This document shows, one piece after another, positions 1-7,588 of a DNA stretch of 29,711 bases. The stretch is from contig CAJKDC010000024.1 of the NCBI GenBank assembly GCA_905198575.1, forward strand, positions 1 through 29,711, written 5' to 3'. Position 1 is the first letter of the stretch; each line of letters starts with the position of its first letter. The position numbers and the translations under genes were made by a program. The DNA is from an uncultured Bacteroides sp. GTDB lineage: Bacteria > Bacteroidota > Bacteroidia > Bacteroidales > Bacteroidaceae. The notes under the pieces are model-generated. The model was given only the letters and a program-made list of their open reading frames with translations, was not told the DNA's origin and ran no database searches.

Positions 1-50
1 AAACTGACGTACGGGTAACCGTACCGGGGGTTCGAATCCCCCAGCTTCCG
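1..50 (+). tRNA. 3' part of a type II tRNA, probably tRNA-Ser (partial)
   Basis: The window starts inside a tRNA. A long variable arm is visible as a 6-bp stem at 9-14 with 19-24 and a GTAA loop. It is followed by a T arm with a 5-bp G/C stem (26-30 with 38-42) around the standard TTCGAAT loop, then the 3' acceptor strand at 43-49 and a G at 50. A long variable arm means Ser, Leu or bacterial Tyr. The discriminator G favours Ser, since Leu and Tyr usually carry A. CCA is not encoded (CAA follows). The anticodon lies outside the window, so the isoacceptor cannot be given. Confidence 0.85.
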
Positions 51-51
51 C

Positions 52-90
52 AAAAAGGCTTCGCAAAATTATGATTGCGGAGCCTTTTTT
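52..90 (+). terminator. Rho-independent terminator after the tRNA
   Basis: The arm at 52-66 pairs almost perfectly with 75-90 (one T-G wobble at 61/80) around an 8-base loop, and the 3' arm ends in six Ts. It begins two bases after the tRNA, so it ends the tRNA transcript. The ATG at 71 lies in this hairpin's loop, which argues against a protein start there. Confidence 0.85.
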
Positions 91-142
91 GCTTTTGCAT
101 ATTCCATATATACAACCTTTGAAATCCTTAAACGATAACAAT

Positions 143-2452
143 ATGAAGCTAAAATCAGTCTTGCTTGTGGCAACAGTCGCACTTACATTCTTTGCCTGCG
201 GAAGTTCGCTGGAAGGAACTGCCGACTATGCCATCATTCCACAACCGCAACAAACTAATCAGGTAAAGCAGGTAACTCCTTTTGTACTGGATAAACATAC
301 GTGCATTGTTATACCCACTGGCGATAGTGAGATGGAAAGGATTGCAGGCTTCCTGAACAATTATGTCTGTGAGTGCACAGGATATCAGCTCCCTATATCA
401 TCTCAAGCTGCAGAAAACAGAATTATTCTCAGTATTGATACGACGATTAAAAATCCAGAAGGTTATCATCTTAGTGTAAACAGCAATGGGATTACGCTGG
501 CAGGAGGCTCGTATGCAGGTGTATTTTATGGTGTACAGGCATTGCGCAAGGCTTCACCGTTGGAAGTATGTGATAAGATAGTTTTCAACTCGACTGAAAT
601 CGATGATTACCCACGATTGTCATACCGTGGTATGCACCTTGATGTGGGACGTCATTTTTTTACTGTAGAGCAGGTAAAGCAGTATCTGGATTTGATGGCG
701 CTGCATAACCTTAATGTCTTCCATTGGCATCTGACAGATGATCAGGGATGGAGAATTGAAATAAAGAAGTATCCGTTGCTCACCGAGATAGGTTCGAAAC
801 GGAAAGAATCGGTACGTACAGATGGAGTGAAAGGTACTGGTGAAAAGCCTTACGGTGGTTTCTATACACAGGAAGATATTCGGGAAATTGTGCAGTATGC
901 GGCCGACAGGTACATCGAGGTGATTCCCGAAATAGATTTGCCGGGACATATCAAGTCGGCACTGGCTGCTTATCCTGAGTTGGGCTGTACCGGAGGGCCT
1001 TATGAAACAGCAGTGGAGTATGGTGTACATAAGGATGTATTGTGCGTGGGCAGTGACAATACCTTGCCTTTCGTGAAAGATGTGTTGGCGGAAGTTATGC
1101 AGCTTTTCCCTTCAAAGTATATCCATATCGGAGGGGATGAGTGTCCGCGTGACCGTTGGAAAGAGTGTCCTAAATGCCAGGCGCTTGTCAAGGCTAAAGG
1201 ATGGAAAGATACCAAGGACTACGAAGCTGAAGACAAACTGCAAAGTTATTTTATGACTGAAGTGGAGGAGTTTGTGGAAGCAAGTGGACGACGTATTATT
1301 GGCTGGGACGAAATTTTGGCCGGTGGTGCTACTCCCAATGCTACTGTCATGGCATGGCGAAATGCCGAATATGGTGCGGAAGCTGCTCAAAAAGGACATG
1401 ATGTAATTATGACACCTTGCGGACAGTTTTATTTCAGTGCAATGGACGTACTTAATCTGCCAGGCGATAATGCTATCAGAAAGGTTTATGATTTTAATCC
1501 TGTACTTGATGGGATGACTGAGGCGGATGCTACCCATGTAAAAGGTATACAGGCTTGCTTTTGGACTGAAGATATTGAAACGATGGAACAGGTGGAATAT
1601 CGCGTTTTGCCTAGACTGGCTGTACTGGCCGAAATTACGTGGACCGGATTCGACAAACCGGGCAGGGATTATTATGAGTTTGCATCACGCATGTTTAATC
1701 TTATCAAGCGTTACGACAAATACGGATTGAGTTACCACAAAGGGGCATTCGAGGTTACATCTGATTATGAAAACGATACACAGAACCGTAAACTCAGTGT
1801 CCGGCTGAATACACTGGGTGACCGCAAACTGTATTATACATTGGACGGTAGCGAGCCTACAGAAGCATCACTGCTTTATGAGGGGTCATTTTCCATAGAC
1901 AGTAGTGCTATCCTGCGTGCAAAAGTTATTATGCCGGGCGAAGCGGCTGGCAATGTTCTTTGTGATACAATTAGTGTGAATAAAGCTACGTTTTGTCCTG
2001 TGACATTGGCTGGCCGGCCCAGTCCATCCTATACATATAAAGGAGCCTCTATCTTGACAGACGGACTGACAGGGGATACCCGTTATAACACCGGACGTTG
2101 GCTGGGATTTCTTTGCGACTTGGACGTTACGGTTGATTTAGGTAAAGCGACGGAAGTGTCGAGTGCTGCATTCCGTACGGATGTATCCATCGGTTCTGCA
2201 GTAATGGACATCATTGGCATGGAGGTGTGGTGCTCTGCTGATGGAACATCGTTTACGAAAGTGGCAGAAAATTCGAAGCCTGTATTGACGAAAGATGACC
2301 GCGACGGTATCTATCGTCATGAACTGACTTTCGAAACGCGGGCTGCACGTTATGTACGGATAGTAGGTAAGGTTACTCCTAAACTGCCCGAATGGCATAC
2401 TTGGCCGGGAGGAGATGCTTTTATCTTTGTGGACGAGATTTATGTAAACTGA
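143..2452 (+). CDS. GH20 beta-N-acetylhexosaminidase, lipoprotein
   Basis: An exo-acting family 20 glycosidase that removes terminal beta-linked GlcNAc or GalNAc by substrate-assisted catalysis. I start it at 143 (769 aa) because MKLKSVLLVAT leads directly into a hydrophobic stretch and a lipobox-like FFAC with Cys19; the upstream ATG at 71 lies in a terminator. In order: lipoprotein signal; N-terminal GH20b-type domain starting near AIIPQPQQ; TIM barrel with HWHLTDDQGWR and the catalytic pair D332-E333 in HIGGDEC; a chitobiase/HEX C-terminal domain (YYTLDGSEPT); and a C-terminal F5/8 type C (discoidin, CBM32-like) domain that may bind sugar. Expected on the cell surface or periplasmic face. 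It sits first in a run of exported glycan enzymes, but the 59-base gap to the next gene leaves co-transcription open. Exact linkage and substrate cannot be read from sequence. Confidence 0.93.
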   Translation: MKLKSVLLVATVALTFFACGSSLEGTADYAIIPQPQQTNQVKQVTPFVLDKHTCIVIPTGDSEMERIAGFLNNYVCECTGYQLPISSQAAENRIILSIDTTIKNPEGYHLSVNSNGITLAGGSYAGVFYGVQALRKASPLEVCDKIVFNSTEIDDYPRLSYRGMHLDVGRHFFTVEQVKQYLDLMALHNLNVFHWHLTDDQGWRIEIKKYPLLTEIGSKRKESVRTDGVKGTGEKPYGGFYTQEDIREIVQYAADRYIEVIPEIDLPGHIKSALAAYPELGCTGGPYETAVEYGVHKDVLCVGSDNTLPFVKDVLAEVMQLFPSKYIHIGGDECPRDRWKECPKCQALVKAKGWKDTKDYEAEDKLQSYFMTEVEEFVEASGRRIIGWDEILAGGATPNATVMAWRNAEYGAEAAQKGHDVIMTPCGQFYFSAMDVLNLPGDNAIRKVYDFNPVLDGMTEADATHVKGIQACFWTEDIETMEQVEYRVLPRLAVLAEITWTGFDKPGRDYYEFASRMFNLIKRYDKYGLSYHKGAFEVTSDYENDTQNRKLSVRLNTLGDRKLYYTLDGSEPTEASLLYEGSFSIDSSAILRAKVIMPGEAAGNVLCDTISVNKATFCPVTLAGRPSPSYTYKGASILTDGLTGDTRYNTGRWLGFLCDLDVTVDLGKATEVSSAAFRTDVSIGSAVMDIIGMEVWCSADGTSFTKVAENSKPVLTKDDRDGIYRHELTFETRAARYVRIVGKVTPKLPEWHTWPGGDAFIFVDEIYVN

Positions 2453-2511
2453 TACGCTGGTATTCTGATAGTTTTCGTATCTTCGTAACTTTAAAGAATA
2501 AATAACAGACT

Positions 2512-4161
2512 ATGAGAAAAAATTTGATTAACCTTTCGGCATCGGTGCTGGGGGTAGCAGCTATGGCTTCTACCTTGTTTGCTTGCAGCAGTCAGCAGCA
2601 GGAATCTCCTATGAAAGCAAAAGTGGAGGAGTATGCCCATGTAGAGTTGAAATCAGACCTGGTAAGTGGTTTGAATGACAAGGAAAAGGAACTGGTGAAA
2701 ATCTTTTTCCAGGTGGGGGAAATTACCGATAATCTTTTTTGGAAACAGACTTTTGGTGATAAAAGTAAGCTGGACACCATCACTGACCCTTATGCTAAGG
2801 AGTTTGCCATGATTCATTATGGAGCATGGGACCGTCTAGACAATAACAAACCTTTCCTGAGTGGTTACGGTGAGAAATTGGATGTGTGTAATTACTATCC
2901 GCATGATATAACTGCAGAAGAGTTTGAGGCTTTCGATGATGCCAATAAAGATTCATGGTATACCGTTATTCGCCGCAACGACGATGGTTCGTTGAAGAGT
3001 GTGTGGTATCATGAAGCATATGCGGAAGAGATTGGCCGTATCTGTGCATTGTTGGAAAAAGCGGTAACATTAGCCGAAGATCCAGGCTTGAAAAACTACC
3101 TGGAAAAACGTATTGAGGCTTTCAAAACAGATGATTATCTGGCAAGTGACCTTGCGTGGATGGATATGAAAGACAGCAAGGTGGACTTTGTAACCGGTCC
3201 TATTGAAAGCTATGATGATATGTTCCGTGAGACAAAAACATCGTATGAGTCGTTCGTTTTGCTGAAGGATGAGGCTAGAAGCAAGGATTTGGCAAAATTT
3301 GTTTCCATGCTTCCGGCACTTCAAAAAGAACTTCCCTGTGCACCGGAGTATAAGACTTTCGTGCCAGGTACTTCGTCAGACTTGAATGTATATGATGCTG
3401 TATACTATGCCGGTGACTGCAATGCGGGCAGCAAGACCATTGCTATCAACCTGCCGAATGATGAAAGAGTACATGCCCTGAAGGGTACACGCCGTTTGCA
3501 GTTGAGATATTCCATGAAGGCAAAATTCGATAAGATTCTGATGCCTATCGGGGAACTTATTGTGACTCCCGAACAGCAGAAGTACCTTAATTTTGATGCT
3601 TTCTTCTGGAACGTGACTTTCCATGAAGTTGCACACGGATTGGGTGTAAAACAGACGATTAATACCAACGAAAGTGTTGATGCTGTGATGGGTACAGAAA
3701 AAACATCGTGGGAAGAAGCAAAGGCGGATATATTAGGTTTGTTTATGGTGACTAAGCTGGTTGAAATGGGTGAAATTACAAACATTACTGCCGAAGATGC
3801 CATTGCTACTTATATTGCAGGTATTCTGCGTTCGGTACGTTTTGGTGCTGCATCGTCACACGGAAAGGCTAATATGATGTGTTTCAACTATATGGAAAAA
3901 GCCGGAGCTTTCTCTCGTGATGCCAAAGGTCAGTATGTGATAGATTTCCAAAAAGCAAAAGAGGCAATGAACGGATGGGCAGAACTTATTCTCAAGACAC
4001 AGGGAGACGGAAATGTTGAGTTCGCAGCGAAATACAGAGCCGAGAACGGTGGCATTACTCCTGCGCTTCAGGCTGATTTGGATAAGATTAATGGGGCTGG
4101 CATCCCACGTGATATTACCTTTATTCAAGGGGTAGATGTTCTTTTTGGAACAACAAAATAA
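2512..4161 (+). CDS. M49 (dipeptidyl peptidase III)-type zinc peptidase, lipoprotein
   Basis: A 549-residue exported protein with a lipobox ending LFAC. Zinc-site motifs are HEVAH (H371, E372, H375) and EEAKAD (E401-E402...D406), matching the HExxxH and EECRAE motifs of peptidase family M49. Near residue 235, GPIESYDDMFRE followed by ESFVLL resembles the conserved GFIExYxDPxGxR...EgFVA block of that family. The usual M49 zinc motif has six residues; here it is the five-residue HExxH, a variant reported in some bacterial DPP III proteins. Family function is release of N-terminal dipeptides, but substrate use by this branch is uncertain. A possible -7 box (TAACTTTA, 2486-2493) lies upstream without a good -33 box. 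It is followed by its own terminator at 4176, so it ends a transcript. Its place among glycosidases suggests processing of glycopeptides, which is inference. Confidence 0.75.
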   Translation: MRKNLINLSASVLGVAAMASTLFACSSQQQESPMKAKVEEYAHVELKSDLVSGLNDKEKELVKIFFQVGEITDNLFWKQTFGDKSKLDTITDPYAKEFAMIHYGAWDRLDNNKPFLSGYGEKLDVCNYYPHDITAEEFEAFDDANKDSWYTVIRRNDDGSLKSVWYHEAYAEEIGRICALLEKAVTLAEDPGLKNYLEKRIEAFKTDDYLASDLAWMDMKDSKVDFVTGPIESYDDMFRETKTSYESFVLLKDEARSKDLAKFVSMLPALQKELPCAPEYKTFVPGTSSDLNVYDAVYYAGDCNAGSKTIAINLPNDERVHALKGTRRLQLRYSMKAKFDKILMPIGELIVTPEQQKYLNFDAFFWNVTFHEVAHGLGVKQTINTNESVDAVMGTEKTSWEEAKADILGLFMVTKLVEMGEITNITAEDAIATYIAGILRSVRFGAASSHGKANMMCFNYMEKAGAFSRDAKGQYVIDFQKAKEAMNGWAELILKTQGDGNVEFAAKYRAENGGITPALQADLDKINGAGIPRDITFIQGVDVLFGTTK

Positions 4162-4175
4162 TATAAGCATACTCT

Positions 4176-4209
4176 AAAAGCATCGTTATCGGTAGGTAAC
4201 GGTGCTTTT
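4176..4209 (+). terminator. Terminator after the M49 peptidase gene
   Basis: A stem of about 14 bp (AAAAGCA outer arm with TGCTTTT, a T-G wobble, then CGTTA with TAACG) and a short loop. The T tract is contained in the 3' arm rather than following it. It lies 15 bases past the stop codon. It separates the upstream pair of genes from the phosphodiesterase-led run. Confidence 0.65.
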
Positions 4210-4271
4210 GCAGTGAAAGATAGAGGCTATTCGAAAATGTGATTATTTCGTGACATTATAAACGTTTTATT

Positions 4272-5195
4272 ATGAAAAACTTAAAAACCTTATTTGTTCT
4301 GCTGGCAGTAATCTGTCTGGCATCGTGTGGAGTGAATGGAAACAATGGCAGTAAATTACAAAATCCTCCCAAGCATGTTATTCTTATTGGTTTTGACGGT
4401 CTTAGTTCTTATTGCATTAATAATGGTGCCAATATGCCTGTATTCAGAAAACTGATGGCCGAAGGAGCTTCGACTGTAGAAAATCGTTCTGTACTTCCGT
4501 CTTCGAGTGCAGTGAACTGGGCATCTATGTTTATGGGGGCAGGTCCTGAAATACATGGATATACAGAATGGGGTAGCCAGACACCGGAGTTGCCTTCGCG
4601 TGTTCTTACAGAAAATGGAAAATTTCCTGATATTTATTATCAGTTGCGTAAAAAAATGCCTGAAGCAGAACTGGGCTTTATCTATGAATGGGAAGGAATG
4701 CGCTATCTGGTAGATACACTTTCTGTTAATTATATTACGGCAGCAGGATTATCTTCTGCAGATACACAGTCGGCTGTAGCTTCTACTGTCGATTACATAA
4801 AGAACAAGAAACCTGCTTTTTGTTCTGTAATTTTTGCTGAACCGGATGGTGCCGGACATACGCATGGATGGGAATCGGAACAGTATTTTACAACTGTAGC
4901 TCATCTGGACAAGGCTTTGGGTGAGATCGTCAAAGCGGTAGAAGAGGCTGGAATGATGGATGAAACAGTGATTGTACTTGCCGCAGATCATGGTGGTATC
5001 AATACGGGACATGGTGGCAAAACAATGAAAGAGATGCAAACTACCATAGTATTATATGGTAAAGGAATTAAGAAGGGATACAAGATTCCGGAGTGTACAA
5101 TGGTTTACGATATCGCTTCGACTATCGGATATATGTTCGGTATTGAACAGCCGCAGGTTTGGATTGGTCGTCCTGTAACTTCGGTGTTTGAGTAA
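4272..5195 (+). CDS. Alkaline-phosphatase-superfamily phosphodiesterase (nucleotide pyrophosphatase type), lipoprotein
   Basis: A 307-residue lipoprotein (LASCG, Cys19) of the type I phosphodiesterase / nucleotide pyrophosphatase group. Metal and catalytic motifs are in order: IGFDG with D42; LPSSSAVNW with the probable nucleophile S79, at the place of Thr in FPxxTxPN; GxxPEIHGY; EPDGAGHTHGW with D and two H; and AADHGG followed by GHGG. These supply the usual two-metal site. The family hydrolyses phosphodiester or pyrophosphate bonds in nucleotides or phospholipid headgroups; the actual substrate is unknown. The next gene begins 30 bases later, so it probably leads the operon that continues through the GH95-like and GH116 genes. 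In this setting it could remove phosphate-linked groups or salvage nucleotides outside the cell (inference). Confidence 0.85.
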   Translation: MKNLKTLFVLLAVICLASCGVNGNNGSKLQNPPKHVILIGFDGLSSYCINNGANMPVFRKLMAEGASTVENRSVLPSSSAVNWASMFMGAGPEIHGYTEWGSQTPELPSRVLTENGKFPDIYYQLRKKMPEAELGFIYEWEGMRYLVDTLSVNYITAAGLSSADTQSAVASTVDYIKNKKPAFCSVIFAEPDGAGHTHGWESEQYFTTVAHLDKALGEIVKAVEEAGMMDETVIVLAADHGGINTGHGGKTMKEMQTTIVLYGKGIKKGYKIPECTMVYDIASTIGYMFGIEQPQVWIGRPVTSVFE

Positions 5196-5225
5196 TGAAA
5201 TGTAGTTACTGATGATATTATTTGT

Positions 5226-7550
5226 ATGAAAAAAAGAAGTATACTCATTTCTGGTCTGGCATTACTGGCTTTTTGTACAGGATGCCAGTCTTTTTTAAAT
5301 AATAGCGCATCTGAAGAGGATGTGTTTGTCCCTTCGTATATAGGAAAGTGGGATTGTGCTCCCCGGAGAACTCCTAATAGTAAAGTTCCCGATGGCGCTA
5401 TTAATGGAAACGGTGATATTGGCTTTGTACTTGGTGGAAGCGCTGAGGAATCTGTCTTCTATTTCTCGAAAAATGATTTTTGGAAAGCGAAAAATGGTTA
5501 TCCTGACGGTGGTGTGTGCTATGTGGGACAATTGTACATCAAGGCATCTGGTATGAAGGATGCTGCTTATGATGTGCAGCAATCTTTGTCTGACGGCATC
5601 GTTACCGCTCGTTACAGTCGGAAGGATGGTTCTTCTTTATGTATGAAAGCCTGGTGTGCTGCTACGCAGAATACGGTTGTTGTAGAATTGGAAGCAGTAC
5701 AAGGGGCTGTGGATTTGGACTGTTCCTTTGCCTTGGCCGAAGGTATGGATTCGCAAAATAGTTCGGGTGAAGAAAAAGGTATCAACTGGTTTGTGCGTAA
5801 GTTTGAAGGAAAAGATCTGGAATGGCCCTCTGCTGTAGCTGTTGCTTTTTCTAGCACTGAAACAGAGAATACGAAGTTTTCTCTGGAAGCAGGTGAAAAG
5901 ACAACTCTGTTATTGTCTTTCTGCTCAAACCATGACAGCCCTGATTATACTCAGGAAGCTGTAAATAGGGTTGCAAACGTGAAGAAGGCGGGAATTGTTG
6001 ATTTGTATAAACAGCATAAAGCATGGTGGACCAATTTTTGGCGGGCCTCTCAGGTCGTATTGAATGATTCATTCCTGGAGAAATATTACTATGGTTCACA
6101 ATATTTACTGGCTTGCTGCAGTCGGGACAAAGATTTCGCTCCAGGATTGTGGGGAACTTCATTGACAATGGATGCTACAGCTAATGGCTGGGCAGGCGAT
6201 TATCATACGAATTATAATTATATGGCTCCGTGGTGGGGAGTATATTCATCCAATCATATCGAATTGTCGGAGCCTTACGACCAGCCTATTTTGGATTATA
6301 TGCCCCGAGCTAAAGAACATGCCAGGGAATTTCTTCATAAAAAGGGAGTTTATTACTCGGTAGGAATCGGACCGAAAGGTTTTTGTTCCAGCATGTTCCC
6401 GCTTACTCCTGAAGCTATGATGCGGCAGTATGGCACACCTGAAAATAATATAGAAGGAGGTTATATGTTTTTGGGACAGAAAAGTAATGCTGTATTCTGT
6501 ACTACCAATATGTTCATGCGTTTTTACCATACATACGATAAGAACTATGCGCAGAAAGTTTATCCATTTATTCGGGAGGTGGCTGATTTTTGGGAAGATT
6601 ATCTGGTTTATGAAGATGGAAGATATGTCAGCTATGACGATAATTTCTGGGAAGTAGGTCCATGGGAAGGTAAGGATTATAAACAGAATTATGGAGATAT
6701 CAATCCTACGGTATCCTTAGGCTTATGTCGTATGCTGTTTAAGGGAATTATTGAGATGAGTTCATTCTTGCAGGTTGATCAGGATAAGGTAGAAAAATGG
6801 AATCATATATTGACGCATCTCAGTGCAATACCTACAGTAGAAATAGACGGGGCAATTCGTATTAAGGCATGTGAAGGCGGGAATGGTTCGGGTAGCAGAA
6901 CGGCTCCTGGTTTTGGCCGTGTTATGATGCATGGATTGCTGTTCCCATCGGGTGCATGCGGGGTGATTACCGATTCTGCTTTTGCTCGTATCTTGCGTGA
7001 TGAAATCTACCGTTGGGATACTGATACACTTCCTTATAATGGTCCTAGAGATGCTCGCTGGGATAACCTTGGCAATGGAGTGGAAACTTATTTTACTGCA
7101 GCTGCAAGGGTTGGATATGATGGTAATCGCTTGCTTGATGAATTGAAAAAGCGAATCCGTAAGACAGCCTTGCCGAATCTTTGGATTCCTCAGGAGGGCG
7201 GCGGAATAGAGTCATTGAGTGCTGTGCCTTCTTGTATCAATGAAATGTTGTTGCAGGGATATGAAGGTGTTATCCGTGTTTTTCCAGTCTGGCCGAAAGA
7301 GAAAGAAGCGGCTTTTAAAACATTGCGTACTCACGGGGCTTTTCTGATATCGGCAAGTTGTAATGCAGGAAATGTAGAGTATGTCTTGATTAAGAGTGAA
7401 CAAGGACGTCCATGTAAAATTCAGAATCCATGGCCAGGTAAGACTTGTACTGTGAATTATAAGGATGGCAAAAAGGCGTGCTTTACAGATATGATATTTG
7501 AAATTCCATTGTCGAAAGGCGAGGAGGTAAAGCTTGTAATGGAGCCATGA
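5226..7550 (+). CDS. Divergent GH95-like glycosidase, lipoprotein
   Basis: A 774-residue lipoprotein (lipobox ending CTGC). The N-terminal block DGAINGNGDIGFVLGG resembles the GNG..G motif that opens GH95 enzymes. The helical (alpha/alpha)6 region has TNYNYMAPWWG followed by ELSEPYDQP, matching the GH95 pattern of two Asn before W and then LSE..xP. The C-terminal block (SCINEMLLQGYEGVIRVFPVWP) matches the GH95 EMLLQS...LLPALP region. However, the GH95 QIDGNFG segment holding the catalytic Asp reads QEGGGIESLS here, so the catalytic machinery differs. GH95 enzymes release alpha-L-fucose or L-galactose. A fucosidase role would fit the fucose operon downstream, but specificity is open. The spacing of 30 and 38 bases to its neighbours supports one operon. 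It may be better placed in a neighbouring unnumbered family. Confidence 0.6.
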   Translation: MKKRSILISGLALLAFCTGCQSFLNNSASEEDVFVPSYIGKWDCAPRRTPNSKVPDGAINGNGDIGFVLGGSAEESVFYFSKNDFWKAKNGYPDGGVCYVGQLYIKASGMKDAAYDVQQSLSDGIVTARYSRKDGSSLCMKAWCAATQNTVVVELEAVQGAVDLDCSFALAEGMDSQNSSGEEKGINWFVRKFEGKDLEWPSAVAVAFSSTETENTKFSLEAGEKTTLLLSFCSNHDSPDYTQEAVNRVANVKKAGIVDLYKQHKAWWTNFWRASQVVLNDSFLEKYYYGSQYLLACCSRDKDFAPGLWGTSLTMDATANGWAGDYHTNYNYMAPWWGVYSSNHIELSEPYDQPILDYMPRAKEHAREFLHKKGVYYSVGIGPKGFCSSMFPLTPEAMMRQYGTPENNIEGGYMFLGQKSNAVFCTTNMFMRFYHTYDKNYAQKVYPFIREVADFWEDYLVYEDGRYVSYDDNFWEVGPWEGKDYKQNYGDINPTVSLGLCRMLFKGIIEMSSFLQVDQDKVEKWNHILTHLSAIPTVEIDGAIRIKACEGGNGSGSRTAPGFGRVMMHGLLFPSGACGVITDSAFARILRDEIYRWDTDTLPYNGPRDARWDNLGNGVETYFTAAARVGYDGNRLLDELKKRIRKTALPNLWIPQEGGGIESLSAVPSCINEMLLQGYEGVIRVFPVWPKEKEAAFKTLRTHGAFLISASCNAGNVEYVLIKSEQGRPCKIQNPWPGKTCTVNYKDGKKACFTDMIFEIPLSKGEEVKLVMEP

Positions 7551-7588
7551 ATTATTTAAATAATTGCTTTAAATAGAAATCTAATATT

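Noticed and set aside
1..50. tRNA 3' end as an integration (att) site for an island
   Set aside because: No repeat of the tRNA 3' end elsewhere in the window, and no integrase or mobility gene.
71..142. N-terminal extension of the GH20 protein starting at the ATG at 71
   Set aside because: The ATG lies in the loop of the tRNA terminator, and the extension would bury the lipoprotein signal that starts cleanly at 143.
4162..4271. Promoter directly upstream of the phosphodiesterase gene
   Set aside because: TTTG occurs at 4207-4210 but no TAnnTTTG stands at the required distance; nothing beyond chance matches.
5356..5556. Plus-strand 66-residue frame within the GH95-like gene
   Set aside because: It is a shadow frame overlapping clear family motifs in the main frame.
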